From Shewanella electrica (GTDB lineage Bacteria; Pseudomonadota; Gammaproteobacteria; Enterobacterales; Shewanellaceae), in NCBI RefSeq assembly GCF_022321485.1, contig NZ_JAKOGG010000020.1, positions 1 to 64,000 on the forward strand: DNA of 64,000 nt. The letters run 5' to 3'. Shown one piece after another: positions 54,109-63,654 of this stretch. A program made the position numbers and the translations under genes. The notes beneath the pieces are model-generated. The model had not been told where the DNA came from, did not search any database, and saw nothing but the letters and a program-made list of their open reading frames with translations. The first letter of the stretch is position 1. Each line of letters begins with the position of its first letter.

Positions 54109-55665
54109 TTAGCTGTCGCTACGGGTGACATCGACAAATAAGGTTAATGTCTGTCCAGGTTGCAGATAGTTATGTTCATTCAAGCGATTCCATTTAACCA
54201 GTTGCCCCACGGTCACTTTAAAGCGACCAGCAATTCTCGCTAACGAATCACCATTGCGCACTTTGTACTTCACTGTACGCACCACACCTTTGCCTTTTTC
54301 AGCTTCATGCCACACCACCAACACTTTGCCGGGCTTTAAGGTGTCTTTGGTTGCCATACCGTTCCAGCCCGCCAACTGTTGCGAACTCACATTAAATTTA
54401 CGGGCGATTTTCCACAGCGAGTCGCCTGATTGCACCTCATATTTAGAGCTGTAGCGCTTATTATTGTTGTTTTGACGCGCTAAGACGCGCTGCTCTGATG
54501 ACAGCGGATAATCGCCCGCTTCCTGCAACGACACCGGGATCAGCAGGTATTTACCCGCCACAATACGGTTGCCTTTGATGGCATTGACGCTACGAATAAT
54601 GTCGACAGTGGTTTGATACTTCTTCGCGATAGTTAACAAAGAGTCGCCAGATTTAATTTGGTAGCGTTGCCAGTTGAGGCGTTCGGTGGGATCTAATGCC
54701 GCCAGCGCCGTAGTGAACTGCTGTGCTTTGTCGATAGGCACAACTAACTGATGCGGCCCTTTGGGCGCGGTGGCCCAGTGGTTATAACCTGGGTTAAGCC
54801 GTTGCAGCTCGACAATATCGATATCTGCCAGCTCTGCGGCTTTTGCCAAATCTAACTGACTACCGATATCGACCACTGCAACCGCAGGGGAGTTATCTAT
54901 TGGGGTTAGCTCAATGCCATATTGCGACGCATGTTTGATCACGTCGGCGAGTGCGAGGAGTTGTGGCACGTAACGCTCGGTTTCACGCGGCAGCGACAGT
55001 GACCAAAAATCCGTTGCTTTACCCGCTGCAGCATTCTTTTTCACTGCATTGATCACCCGACCTTCACCGGTATTATAAGCAGCGATAGCATAGAGCCAGT
55101 TTTTACCTGTCTTATCGTACAGATATTCCATCATGTCGAGCGCCGCATCGGTCGCAGCAGGGACATCACGCCGACCGTCGTACCACCAGTTGATTTTTAA
55201 CCCAAAATGGCGCGCCATTGGCGAGGTAAATTGCCATAAACCTGAGGCGGCGCCGGGTGAATAGGCAAACGGGTCAAAAGCACTTTCGACAATCGGCAGT
55301 AACGCTAACTCCATCGGTAAGCCGCGTTGTTCAATATCATTGACGATGAGATAGAGAAACGGCGTGGCTCGCTCAGAAATTTGCTGCAGGTGTTTAGGGT
55401 TAGCGATGTACCATTCACGATAGCGTTTAACCAGCTTTTGATCGGGAATTGGCATGTTGAGCTGTTCGCGCAAACGCTGCCACACATCGGTAATCGGCAC
55501 GGGTTGTTGCACTTTGGGGTGTTGCTCTACGGCGACCGGAACAGCAGGTACGACAGTGCTGTTTTCAGTAATGGGCTCTTCCGGTTCATCTGATGACGGT
55601 GCCGATTGGCAACCAGATAGCAGCAAAAGTAATGCTACGGCGGTGGTGATTTTGTAGTGCTTCAA
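54109..55665 (-). CDS. mltD: Membrane-bound lytic murein transglycosylase D
   Basis: A 518-residue outer-membrane lipoprotein (lipobox LLSGC). The catalytic SLT domain has the glutamate in LPIVESAFDPFAYSPGAASGLWQF and the AIAAYNTGEGRV motif. Three LysM peptidoglycan-binding repeats follow, starting YQIKSGDSL, YEVQSGDSL and YKVRNGDSL. E. coli MltD (452) has two, so the third accounts for the extra length. It lies next to gloB as in E. coli and Vibrio, about 170 bases apart with a terminator between. Confidence 0.95.
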   Translation of the reverse strand: MKHYKITTAVALLLLLSGCQSAPSSDEPEEPITENSTVVPAVPVAVEQHPKVQQPVPITDVWQRLREQLNMPIPDQKLVKRYREWYIANPKHLQQISERATPFLYLIVNDIEQRGLPMELALLPIVESAFDPFAYSPGAASGLWQFTSPMARHFGLKINWWYDGRRDVPAATDAALDMMEYLYDKTGKNWLYAIAAYNTGEGRVINAVKKNAAAGKATDFWSLSLPRETERYVPQLLALADVIKHASQYGIELTPIDNSPAVAVVDIGSQLDLAKAAELADIDIVELQRLNPGYNHWATAPKGPHQLVVPIDKAQQFTTALAALDPTERLNWQRYQIKSGDSLLTIAKKYQTTVDIIRSVNAIKGNRIVAGKYLLIPVSLQEAGDYPLSSEQRVLARQNNNNKRYSSKYEVQSGDSLWKIARKFNVSSQQLAGWNGMATKDTLKPGKVLVVWHEAEKGKGVVRTVKYKVRNGDSLARIAGRFKVTVGQLVKWNRLNEHNYLQPGQTLTLFVDVTRSDS

Positions 55666-55780
55666 ACGCGCTTTACCTCAAGTGTATTTAGGCAATACAG
55701 ACGTCATCCCACTGTCATCTGAATGAAACAGAATTCCCAGCAAGTGTCGACAATGTTACAACTATTTGTTTTTATAGATA

Positions 55781-55815
55781 TAAAAAACGGCAGCCGAGCA
55801 TTTTACCCGGCTGCG
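55781..55815 (-). terminator. Rho-independent terminator of gloB
   Basis: GCAGCCG and CGGCTGC form the stem either side of AGCATTTTACC. On the minus strand a TTTTTTAT tail follows. Confidence 0.85.
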
Positions 55816-55834
55816 AAGCATTCTAGCGAAATAT

Positions 55835-56653
55835 TTAGAAGTTGTCTTTCCAAAGACGTAGCAGTTTTAGCCGATTTTCAGGATCAGGACAGGGTTGTTT
55901 GAACTGTTGTTGCAAAATTGCTTGTAGACGATTATCAGTACAATGCAAAAACGGGTTAACGGCTTGCTCTACGGCGATAGTGGACGGCAACGACGGTTTC
56001 AATTGCTCCCGTTCTGCGGCAACGGTTTGCGCATATTGCTGCAATTCGAGGTTGTCTGGTTCAACAATCAGCGCAAAGTTGATATTCGCTAAGGTGTATT
56101 CATGTGCGGCGTAAACACGTGTCAGCGGCGACAATTTGTCTAAGGTCGCTAATGAACGGTAGAGTTGTTCCGGCGTGCCTTCAAACATGCGGCCGCAGCC
56201 ACAGCTAAACAAGGTGTCGCCACAGAACAGCGCATCATCAATTAAATACACCCAATGATCTAACGTATGCCCGGGCGTTGGCCATGCTAAGGCTTGCAGA
56301 TTAAAGCGGTTATCTTTTGCACATAAGCTGATTTGACCCGAGTGGCTTAGCGGATGGCTGATGGCATCGTGGCTATCAACGGGACCATACACCGGGATAT
56401 CGCTGCCAAAGTGCTGCAACAGGCCATCAATGCCGCCAGTATGATCTTTGTGATGATGGGTGATCAGTATGCCGCATAAGCTTAACTGCTTATCTTCAAA
56501 CAGCTTGATGACAGGAGTTGCATCACCCGGATCGACCACCCAAGCGTTGCCATCTTTATCGCCAATCGCCCAAATATAATTGTCATTAAAGGCGGGAATA
56601 GGGGCGACAATAAAGCCGTTATGAGTTTGTCTGAATGGAATGGACTGAGCCAT
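55835..56653 (-). CDS. gloB: Hydroxyacylglutathione hydrolase (glyoxalase II)
   Basis: A 272-residue metallo-beta-lactamase-fold enzyme that hydrolyses S-lactoylglutathione in methylglyoxal detoxification. The metal motif THHHKDHTGG is intact, with GHTLDHWVY and AAHEYTLANINF supplying further ligands and the glutathione-binding C-terminus at the end. The start ATG 56653 has AGGAG seven bases upstream. It is divergent from the methyltransferase gene across about 125 bases. Confidence 0.95.
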   Translation of the reverse strand: MAQSIPFRQTHNGFIVAPIPAFNDNYIWAIGDKDGNAWVVDPGDATPVIKLFEDKQLSLCGILITHHHKDHTGGIDGLLQHFGSDIPVYGPVDSHDAISHPLSHSGQISLCAKDNRFNLQALAWPTPGHTLDHWVYLIDDALFCGDTLFSCGCGRMFEGTPEQLYRSLATLDKLSPLTRVYAAHEYTLANINFALIVEPDNLELQQYAQTVAAEREQLKPSLPSTIAVEQAVNPFLHCTDNRLQAILQQQFKQPCPDPENRLKLLRLWKDNF

Positions 56654-56778
56654 TAGCAACTCCTGATAAATAATGTGAACTTGCGAGCGTGATAAATTTA
56701 ACGCACTGAGTCGCTTGCCTCAATGGGGGATCCATTATTAATCTAACCAAAACCCAATGGTCAGACCGGAATATTAAC

Positions 56779-57513
56779 GTGTCAGCAACTACTGAATTAT
56801 CATGGCAGGATTGGGAAGATCTACCCAACGGCCCGCAGCTGTTGGCTGAAGTCGACGAATCGCTAGCGCCTTGGTGGCCGCGTATCTTTGGTTATCACTT
56901 GTTGAAGCTAGGGCCGATGAGCCTAGATCTCGATCTGCAACAGTGCAAAATTAATCATAGTTTTTCACTCTTTCCTGAGCAACGCGCCGATGTCATTGCC
57001 GATTTTGACGCGTTACCGTTGCAGTCTGCGTCCATCGATGCCGTGGTGATGCCACTGTTATTGGAATTTGAACATGATCCCTACCGCATATTACGTGAGG
57101 TCGACCGAGTATTAGTTAGCGGCGGCTATTTGGTGATTTGTGGGATTAATCCCTTTAGCAGCGCTTATCTTGGTAAACTTTTTCCTAAAAGCCAAAGCAA
57201 CTGGCCGTGGAACGGACGGTTTTTTATGCCCGCCCGTGTGCTAGATTGGCTCGGTTTGCTGGGTTATCAATTAGTGCATGATGAGCGTATTGGTTTTCAC
57301 GCATTTATGCCGCAATGGGATTATCCGCAGCTATGCCGTCAGTGGCAGCAAAAGATTTTGCCGCGCACTGGTGCGTTATATGTGATGGTCGCGCGTAAAC
57401 TTGACTCGCCATTAACGCCATTGCCGCAGAAAAAGAAAAAAACGGTGACTGGCTGGCAGCCCGCGCCTAGCGGTGGTTTTTCAGGACGTAATTTAAAAGA
57501 CTCGGAAAAATAG
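56779..57513 (+). CDS. SAM-dependent methyltransferase, YafS type
   Basis: A 244-residue protein in the position of E. coli yafS between gloB and rnhA. It shows a class I methyltransferase pattern: ADFDALPLQSASIDAVVMP, then LEFEHDPYRILREVDRVLVSGGYLVICGINPFS. The substrate is unknown. GTG start at 56779 with CGGA upstream. The C-terminus is basic and low in complexity (QKKKKTVTG). The LysR gene begins at the next base after its stop. Confidence 0.88.
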   Translation: MSATTELSWQDWEDLPNGPQLLAEVDESLAPWWPRIFGYHLLKLGPMSLDLDLQQCKINHSFSLFPEQRADVIADFDALPLQSASIDAVVMPLLLEFEHDPYRILREVDRVLVSGGYLVICGINPFSSAYLGKLFPKSQSNWPWNGRFFMPARVLDWLGLLGYQLVHDERIGFHAFMPQWDYPQLCRQWQQKILPRTGALYVMVARKLDSPLTPLPQKKKKTVTGWQPAPSGGFSGRNLKDSEK

Positions 57514-58416
57514 ATGCGAATTACCCTTAAGCAGTTAATGATTTTTGAAGCGGTAGCGCGTCAAGGACAAGTGGCTAAGGCGGCTGCCAGAGTTAATCTC
57601 TCCGCCCCGGCAACCTCAATGGCATTATCAGAGTTGGAGCGTCAACTTGATGCCCGTTTATTTGAACGTATCGGCAACAAACTGCAATTAAATTCCCAAG
57701 GGGCGATGCTATTGCCGTTGGCAACCACGGTGCTACAACAAGTAGAAGCGATAGAACAAGCGTTTGCGCCATCAGCAACCGTGCTGGCTGGTACATTGAA
57801 CGTCTGCGCCAGTAACACCATCGGCAATTTCCTGCTCGCCAAAGCGGCGGTGGCGTTTTGCCAGTTGCACCCCGAGACTCATGTTGAGCTGAATATTGAT
57901 AATTCACTGCATGTGGTGCGTGATGTGGCGGAGTTTCGTGCCGAACTCGGTTTTATTGAAGGCTACTGTCTCGATAATCGTATTGATGTGACAACTTGGC
58001 ACCACGACCAATTGAAGATTTTTTGCCATCCGGCGCACCCGCTGGCAGGCAAAACGGTACAACCGCAAGAGGTGAGCGATGCACTGTGGGTACTGCGCGA
58101 AGAGGGCTCGGGGACGCGGGAATATTTTGTGAATGCGGCAAATAAATTGAATCTGCGTCCAGAAGTGCGGTTTACCTTTCCCACGCCCGACGCCATTAAA
58201 CAAGCGGTGAAGCAGGGCGCAGGGCTAGGCGTATTGTCAGCACTCACGATTGACAAAGAGCTAACCCGTAAAGAGGTCAATACGGTGGAGGTGGCGGGTA
58301 TGACGCTGGAGCGACCGTTTTATCTACTGCGCCACAAACACCACAGTACATCGCCATTAGCACAGGCATTTATTGAGTTCTGTGCTAATTTTTTACGGCT
58401 ACAGCCAACGCCATAA
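57514..58416 (+). CDS. LysR-family transcriptional regulator
   Basis: A 300-residue regulator with an N-terminal winged helix (residues 1-60; KAAARVNLSAPATSMALSELERQL is the recognition part) and a C-terminal effector-binding domain (from about 90; VCASNTIGNFLLAKAA, EEGSGTREYF, AVKQGAGLGVLSA). The last motifs resemble the CysB/YeiE-like branch, but I give no target. It starts immediately after the methyltransferase stop, so they share a transcript, which is unusual because LysR genes commonly diverge from their targets. Confidence 0.92.
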   Translation: MRITLKQLMIFEAVARQGQVAKAAARVNLSAPATSMALSELERQLDARLFERIGNKLQLNSQGAMLLPLATTVLQQVEAIEQAFAPSATVLAGTLNVCASNTIGNFLLAKAAVAFCQLHPETHVELNIDNSLHVVRDVAEFRAELGFIEGYCLDNRIDVTTWHHDQLKIFCHPAHPLAGKTVQPQEVSDALWVLREEGSGTREYFVNAANKLNLRPEVRFTFPTPDAIKQAVKQGAGLGVLSALTIDKELTRKEVNTVEVAGMTLERPFYLLRHKHHSTSPLAQAFIEFCANFLRLQPTP

Positions 58417-58421
58417 GGTGA

Positions 58422-58892
58422 TTACGGTTGGTAGCCAGTGTCTGGGCGCACCGCATCTTGTTCTGCGGCGGTTCTTGCCAGCTCATCGCACCGTTCGTTT
58501 TCTGGATGTCCGGCATGGCCTTTTACCCAATGCCACTCGATTTGGTGCTGCTGACAGGCGGCATCTAAGCGTTTCCACAAATCGACATTTTTCACCGGCG
58601 TTTTGTTCGACGTCACCCAGCCCTTACGTTTCCAGTTGTGGATCCACTGAGTAATGCCTTGGCGCATATATTGGCTGTCACTGGTCACCGACACTTTACA
58701 CGGCTCTTTGAGTGATTCCAGCGCCACAATCACCGCTAACAATTCCATACGGTTATTGGTGGTTAGGCTAAAACCCTTGGCTAGCTCTTTGATGTGTTGC
58801 TTATATTTTAAGATGGCGCCATAGCCACCAGGACCGGGATTACCGAGGCAGGAGCCATCAGTAAAAATTTCGATATGTTTGAGTTCAGTCAT
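58422..58892 (-). CDS. rnhA: Ribonuclease HI
   Basis: A 156-residue enzyme that degrades RNA in RNA:DNA hybrids. The four acidic catalytic residues are present ([34 protein letters not shown], and DELAR near the end), and the handle [12 protein letters not shown] is intact. ATG 58892 is used rather than the TTG at 58895. It is divergent from dnaQ over 59 bases, the arrangement known from E. coli. It converges with the LysR gene five bases apart. Confidence 0.97.
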   Translation of the reverse strand: MTELKHIEIFTDGSCLGNPGPGGYGAILKYKQHIKELAKGFSLTTNNRMELLAVIVALESLKEPCKVSVTSDSQYMRQGITQWIHNWKRKGWVTSNKTPVKNVDLWKRLDAACQQHQIEWHWVKGHAGHPENERCDELARTAAEQDAVRPDTGYQP

Positions 58893-58951
58893 CAACTTGC
58901 TAACATAGCCCCAAATTAGAGTAATAATCCGTTTCTAAAGCGACAAAATAC

Positions 58952-59686
58952 ATGAATATCATCTCAAATGCGACGCGTCAGGTGATCCTCGATACCGAAA
59001 CCACCGGTATGAATCAGGGCACTGGCCCAGTATTCCAAGGACATAAAATTATTGAAATTGGTTGCGTAGAAGTGATCAACCGCCGTTTGACTGGGCGCAC
59101 CTATCACCAATACATCAACCCGATGCGAGCGATTGATGAAGAAGCCATGGCGGTTCACGGCATTACCAACGAGCGAGTTGCCAACGAGCCTACGTTCGCG
59201 CAGATCGCGCAAGACTTTATCAATTTTATCGATGGCGCTGAAATCGTCGCGCACAACGCACCCTTCGACGTCAGCTTCATGGATCATGAGTTTTCCATGT
59301 TGTCGCCGCGCGGCCCCAAAGTGGCCGACATCTGTCAAATCCTCGACTCGTTAGATATTGCTAAATTCCTGCATCCGGGCCAAAAGAACAACTTGGATGC
59401 CTTAGCAAAACGCTACTTCATTGATAACTCACGTCGTACTTACCACGGCGCATTGCTCGACGCCGAAATTCTGGCTGATGTGTACTTGGCGATGACGGGG
59501 GGGCAGACTAAATTTAATTTGAGTTTGGACGCCGAAAGTAGCGGTGGTGCTGCGGGTGGGATTATTCGGCTAAATTCAAATCGTCGTTCGCTTAAAGTGA
59601 TCAGCGCTTCGGCCGATGAACTAAATATGCATGAACAGCGCCTTGATTTAGTGGGAAAATCAGGTAAGTGTCTCTGGCGCGACTAA
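58952..59686 (+). CDS. dnaQ: DNA polymerase III epsilon subunit (proofreading exonuclease)
   Basis: A 244-residue DEDDh 3'-5' exonuclease. Exo I VILDTETTG, Exo II HNAPFDVSFMD and Exo III YHGALLDAEILADVY are all intact, followed by the C-terminal segment that binds the alpha subunit. The length matches E. coli DnaQ (243). It shares a short divergent promoter region with rnhA. Confidence 0.97.
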   Translation: MNIISNATRQVILDTETTGMNQGTGPVFQGHKIIEIGCVEVINRRLTGRTYHQYINPMRAIDEEAMAVHGITNERVANEPTFAQIAQDFINFIDGAEIVAHNAPFDVSFMDHEFSMLSPRGPKVADICQILDSLDIAKFLHPGQKNNLDALAKRYFIDNSRRTYHGALLDAEILADVYLAMTGGQTKFNLSLDAESSGGAAGGIIRLNSNRRSLKVISASADELNMHEQRLDLVGKSGKCLWRD

Positions 59687-59702
59687 CCATCAGGAACATA
59701 AC

Positions 59703-61022
59703 TTGGCAATATTTGCGCGCGGTATCAGTTTAGCGTTGATCTCAGTGATGGGATTACTGCCTTGTGCATCAGCTAAGCAGGACCACATAGTGCCGTCCTC
59801 GCAGGCGTCAGAATTGAAGAATCGCTTTCGCATTGATCACATGGTCGATGAAGTGACCTTAATTGTGCAGCGAAAATTCGGTTCGGCACCGGTGGTGGTG
59901 ATCCAACCCGACGGTTCAAAATGGTATGCCAACCGGCATCCGCAATCGGTTAAGTGGACTGACGCCGAATCTGGCGATGTCATTAACATTCAACAGCCTA
60001 TGCCTGGTCCATGGCAACTGACGGGCAAAATTGTCCCTGGCTCAAAGATTGTAATGCTGTCAAAGTTGGCCATTGATGTTGAGCCATTTCCACAACCCTT
60101 GTTTCAGGGCGAACGGTTAAAGTTACGTGCGTGGCTAACCGGTGATGACTTACGCCTGCGCCTGCCGGGGCTGGCTTATATGGTGCAATGGACCGCTGGG
60201 TTTTCATCGCTGCAAAATAAAGAGGATGCTAACTTTGCCGCCGGTACCTTTAATGTGGGCACTTATCAAGATAATGGCAGTGAATTAGACGAACAACCAG
60301 ATGATGGGGTGTTTACCTCTAAAATCAATCTTGATCAGCCGTGGGGCCACTATCGACTCAAAATCCAAGCGCAAAACGAGGTGTTTCAACGCGAATACCA
60401 GCAGGAGTTTGTGCTGTCAAAAATCCCTGCGGATATCACTGTAGTTGAGCCAGAAAAGCCGCTGGAACAACCGTGGGAATTAAAGCTCATTGCTGATGGA
60501 GAGCAGTTAAACTTAGCTGAAACTTTTTTTGAACTGTCGATTGTCGGGCCTGCGGGGTTTCAAGCCACCCTCAGCGAACGATTGGACGGCGCCCCAGAGA
60601 AAGACTTACAGCTGACCGATATTCGCGATTTTGGTAGCTATCGTATTAAAGGAACGTTGTTTAGTACCACCAATACCGGACGGGAAATAGTGTTAACGCT
60701 GCCAGAACGTTTCTTCAATTTTATTGAACCGCCAAAACCACCACCAAGTGCTGAAGAGCTGGCCGCTCGTGCTGCCGCTATCGCCAAAGCGGAAGAGGAA
60801 AAAGCCAAATCTGAGGCGATGAAGCTAGTAATTATCGGCAACGTCCTATTGTTAGTGGTTGGCGCAGGCTTATTGCTGTTTTTACGCAAGCGTAAAAGCT
60901 TAAAACAAGCTTTGGCTGCCGCCGAACAAGCCGCCGCCGAGAAAGCGCCACCACGCTCGGTGGCAGATGAGATCCACGAGATTGATTTAACCATGCCAGA
61001 CGAGTCTGAACAGAAGCGTTAA
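59703..61022 (+). CDS. TIGR03503-type membrane-anchored periplasmic protein
   Basis: A 439-residue protein with a signal peptide (LISVMGLLPCASA), a periplasmic region resembling VWA-linked beta domains (VTLIVQRKFGSAPVVVIQPDG, GPWQLTGKIVPGSKI, DDGVFTSKI), a Pro/Ala/Glu-rich helical linker, one membrane helix near residues 380-397 and a short cytoplasmic tail. I take it to be the TIGR03503 family found beside dnaQ in Shewanella and Vibrio relatives; its function is unknown. TTG start at 59703 with AGGA at 59692. It is 16 bases after dnaQ, so probably in one transcript. Confidence 0.8.
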   Translation: MAIFARGISLALISVMGLLPCASAKQDHIVPSSQASELKNRFRIDHMVDEVTLIVQRKFGSAPVVVIQPDGSKWYANRHPQSVKWTDAESGDVINIQQPMPGPWQLTGKIVPGSKIVMLSKLAIDVEPFPQPLFQGERLKLRAWLTGDDLRLRLPGLAYMVQWTAGFSSLQNKEDANFAAGTFNVGTYQDNGSELDEQPDDGVFTSKINLDQPWGHYRLKIQAQNEVFQREYQQEFVLSKIPADITVVEPEKPLEQPWELKLIADGEQLNLAETFFELSIVGPAGFQATLSERLDGAPEKDLQLTDIRDFGSYRIKGTLFSTTNTGREIVLTLPERFFNFIEPPKPPPSAEELAARAAAIAKAEEEKAKSEAMKLVIIGNVLLLVVGAGLLLFLRKRKSLKQALAAAEQAAAEKAPPRSVADEIHEIDLTMPDESEQKR

Positions 61023-61084
61023 TTTGTGAAAAAACACAAATGGTTAAAAAATGGCTTAACAGCTTTGTTTTCGTTAAAAAACTG

Positions 61085-61113
61085 TTGACGCTACCAAAGC
61101 TGATTCGTATTAT
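61085..61113 (+). promoter_or_regulatory. Strong sigma-70 promoter for the tRNA-Asp genes
   Basis: TTGACG (61085-61090), a 17-base spacer and TATTAT (61108-61113), followed by a GC-rich discriminator (GCGGCC) of the kind linked to stringent control. The bases upstream (61030-61084) are A/T-rich, as in an UP element. The first tRNA begins 17 bases after the -10 box. Confidence 0.85.
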
Positions 61114-61129
61114 TGCGGCCATCCTAAGT

Positions 61130-61206
61130 GGAGCGGTAGTTCAGTTGGTTAGAATACCGGCCTGTCACGCCGGGGGTCGCGGGTTCGAGTCCCGTCCGCT
61201 CCGCCA
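61130..61206 (+). tRNA. tRNA-Asp (GTC), copy 1
   Basis: A 77-base cloverleaf. The acceptor GGAGCGG pairs with CCGCTCC, the anticodon loop is CTGTCAC (anticodon GTC), the T-arm is GGGTTCGAGTCCC, and the CCA end is encoded. Its promoter is at 61085. Confidence 0.98.
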
Positions 61207-61225
61207 CTAGGACAATGACATCTCT

Positions 61226-61302
61226 GGAGCGGTAGTTCAGTTGGTTAGAATACCGGCCTGTCACGCCGGGGGTCGCGGGTTCGAGTCCCGTCCGCTCCGC
61301 CA
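61226..61302 (+). tRNA. tRNA-Asp (GTC), copy 2
   Basis: Identical in sequence to copy 1, starting 20 bases after copy 1 ends. Anticodon GTC with encoded CCA; a terminator follows. Confidence 0.98.
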
Positions 61303-61310
61303 GATGCATA

Positions 61311-61337
61311 AGCCTGTTTACATACAGGCTTTTTTTA
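61311..61337 (+). terminator. Terminator of the tRNA-Asp operon
   Basis: AGCCTGT (61311-61317) pairs with ACAGGCT (61324-61330), then seven T bases. Confidence 0.93.
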
Positions 61338-61476
61338 TTTTTAAATACCCACTTATTTCTCGCAGAAATGTTGATCCGAACGCAGGATCCAGTCGATACT
61401 TCTTCAAGTTCACCTTTCAGCCACAAGTTAATTTATTCTTGTCTGTCACCACTGTTATTAGAAACTAGGGACTGTA

Positions 61477-63366
61477 ATGATCGAACAAATTACTGGAATG
61501 CTGGCGCTTATTGGCGTCCTTTCTCTGTTATGCCAGTGGATAGGTTGGCAACTACGTTTGCCAGCTATTTTACCGTTGCTTTGCTGTGGGCTCGTGATTG
61601 GCCCGGGGTTAGGCTGGCTAGATCCTGACGCTATTTTTGGCGATTTACTGTTTCCGCTCATCTCATTAGGTGTGGCGGTTATCTTGTTTGAAGGTGCGTT
61701 GACGCTGAACTTCAAAGAGATCCGCGACCATGGCCGCATGGTGACACACTTGGTTACCGTGGGCGCGATGGCGACTTGGCTAGTGATCAGCGTGGCGTCT
61801 TGGTGGTTGTTTGAGTTTTCGTCGTCGTTAGCGTTGCTGTTTGGCGCATTGGTGGTGGTGACCGGCCCAACGGTGATTGTACCGATGTTGCGTACGGTGC
61901 GGCCGAAGTCAGAGCTTGCCAGTATTCTGCGCTGGGAAGGGATTATCATCGACCCAATCGGTGCCTTGATCGCGGTATTGGTGTATGAGTACATCACCGT
62001 AAGTTCAGATCAAACCTCACATGTGCTCACCGCGCTAGGGTCAATGCTCAGTATTGGCTTAGGCATAGGCGCGTTGGCTGGTTACGTGCTCGGCTGGATA
62101 TTACGCCGCAACATTTTGCCACATTACCTGACCAATACCGCCGTGCTGACCATTACGCTAGGCGTATTTGTTGGTTCAAATTTATTGCAAGAAGAGTCTG
62201 GCCTGCTAACGGTTACCGTGATGGGCATTTGGCTGGCAAACATGCGTGGCGTAGCCATTCAAGCGATTCTTGAATTTAAAGAAACCCTTACAGTATTGTT
62301 GATTTCTGCGCTGTTTATCTTGTTGGCGGCGCGATTAGATTCTGACGCCATGCTCAGTTTAGGCTGGCAGGGTGGCGTGTTATTGCTCATTGTGCTGTTC
62401 ATTGCGCGGCCGCTAAGCATCTGGTTGTCCGGCATCGGAACTTCATTACAAGCGCGTGACAAGTGGTTTTTGAGTTGGATTGCACCGCGCGGCATCGTGG
62501 CTGCTGCGGTGAGTTCGCTGTTTGCAATTAAGCTTGAGCAAAAAGGCATGGAAGGCGCTGATATGTTGGTGCCGCTGGTATTTTTGATCATCATCGGTAC
62601 GGTGGTTATCCAGTCGCTCACTGCATTGAGTTGGGCTAAACGTCTTGGTGTGACGGCGAAATCGGCTCAAGGCTTCTTAATCTTCGGTGGCTCTAAATTT
62701 GCCCGCGAGCTGGCGAAAATTCTGGTATCGAAAGGCATTAAGGTGATTATTGCTGACTCGAACTGGGATAACGTGCGTTTGGCACGTATGGATAATATTC
62801 AGGTGTATTTTGGTAATCCGGTGTCAGAACATGCGGATACCTATCTTGATTTGAGCGGCATCGGCAAGGTGCTGATCCTCAGTCCATATCAACAGTTAAA
62901 CCCTGTGGTTTTTTTCCACTTTCAAGATCTGTTTGGACCCGAAAAAGTCTTTGGTGTTAGCACGACCGATTCTTCAGGCAGTGCCCGCCATCAGTTGTCC
63001 GAATCTTACTTGCGGCGCATGTGTTTGTTTGATGAGTCAGTGTCTTACTCCAAGCTGGCAAGCCTGATGAACCGCGATGCCGTATTGAAAACGACCAACT
63101 TGACTGAAAACTTCAGTTATCAAGATTTTATCGAGCGTTACGGTGATACTGTGGTGCCGTTGATTTATGTGAAAGCGGGTAAGGTGCATATGATTACCGC
63201 TGACATGAAAACCTTCCCCACTGGCGTTGAATTGATCAGCTTGATCCCGAAAGAAGCTTCTGAGCATCAACAAAAGAAAGCGGCTGAAGAGAAAGAGCTA
63301 AAAGAACAGAAAGAGCAAAGTGAGGCCGCTATCGAAGTGGACGACGCGATAACGCCGAACAGCTAG
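61477..63366 (+). CDS. CPA1-family cation/proton antiporter with Rossmann regulatory domain
   Basis: A 629-residue inner-membrane Na+(K+)/H+ exchanger of the NhaP type. About 12 helices span residues 5-395; VVVTGPTVIVPMLR and WEGIIIDPIGALIAVLVYE carry the ion-binding Asp motif. The cytoplasmic part (from about 400) has a TrkA-N/RCK-like Rossmann domain (GFLIFGGSKFARELAKILVSKG, VIIADSNWDNV) probably gating transport by nucleotide or pH, and ends in a very acidic and lysine-rich tail. ATG 61477 follows AGGGA. A terminator lies after it at 63557. Confidence 0.92.
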   Translation: MIEQITGMLALIGVLSLLCQWIGWQLRLPAILPLLCCGLVIGPGLGWLDPDAIFGDLLFPLISLGVAVILFEGALTLNFKEIRDHGRMVTHLVTVGAMATWLVISVASWWLFEFSSSLALLFGALVVVTGPTVIVPMLRTVRPKSELASILRWEGIIIDPIGALIAVLVYEYITVSSDQTSHVLTALGSMLSIGLGIGALAGYVLGWILRRNILPHYLTNTAVLTITLGVFVGSNLLQEESGLLTVTVMGIWLANMRGVAIQAILEFKETLTVLLISALFILLAARLDSDAMLSLGWQGGVLLLIVLFIARPLSIWLSGIGTSLQARDKWFLSWIAPRGIVAAAVSSLFAIKLEQKGMEGADMLVPLVFLIIIGTVVIQSLTALSWAKRLGVTAKSAQGFLIFGGSKFARELAKILVSKGIKVIIADSNWDNVRLARMDNIQVYFGNPVSEHADTYLDLSGIGKVLILSPYQQLNPVVFFHFQDLFGPEKVFGVSTTDSSGSARHQLSESYLRRMCLFDESVSYSKLASLMNRDAVLKTTNLTENFSYQDFIERYGDTVVPLIYVKAGKVHMITADMKTFPTGVELISLIPKEASEHQQKKAAEEKELKEQKEQSEAAIEVDDAITPNS

Positions 63367-63556
63367 CTCTTCAAGAGCGCTGATAGGGTGTTTTTATCTG
63401 CTCTTCAAATCGTTTCGACGCTACAATAACTTACGCTCTGCCACTGCGGCCAGAGCGCAAGTTAAATCCTTCCCGAGTAAACTTGTGTTTGAATATGGCA
63501 GCGCGTACATGACGCATGTATTTGACGCGAATCCACTACTAAAAGAAGAAGACAAT

Positions 63557-63594
63557 AAATCCGGTGGCGAAACGTCATCGGATTTTGCTTTTTA
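63557..63594 (+). terminator. Terminator-like hairpin downstream of the antiporter gene
   Basis: AAATCCGGTG pairs with CATCGGATTT (one G-T pair), followed by TGCTTTTT. Confidence 0.7.
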
Positions 63595-63654
63595 ACGAGT
63601 TTGCTACCGCTGCGGCAGCGGTCCAATGTTCTTTTTGGCTACAGCGATTGCTAG

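Noticed and set aside
61124-61426. Minus-strand open frame of 100 residues over the tRNA-Asp pair (contains AERTGLEPATPG twice)
   Set aside because: It is the antisense of two tRNA genes; this peptide is a well-known false translation of tRNA sequence.
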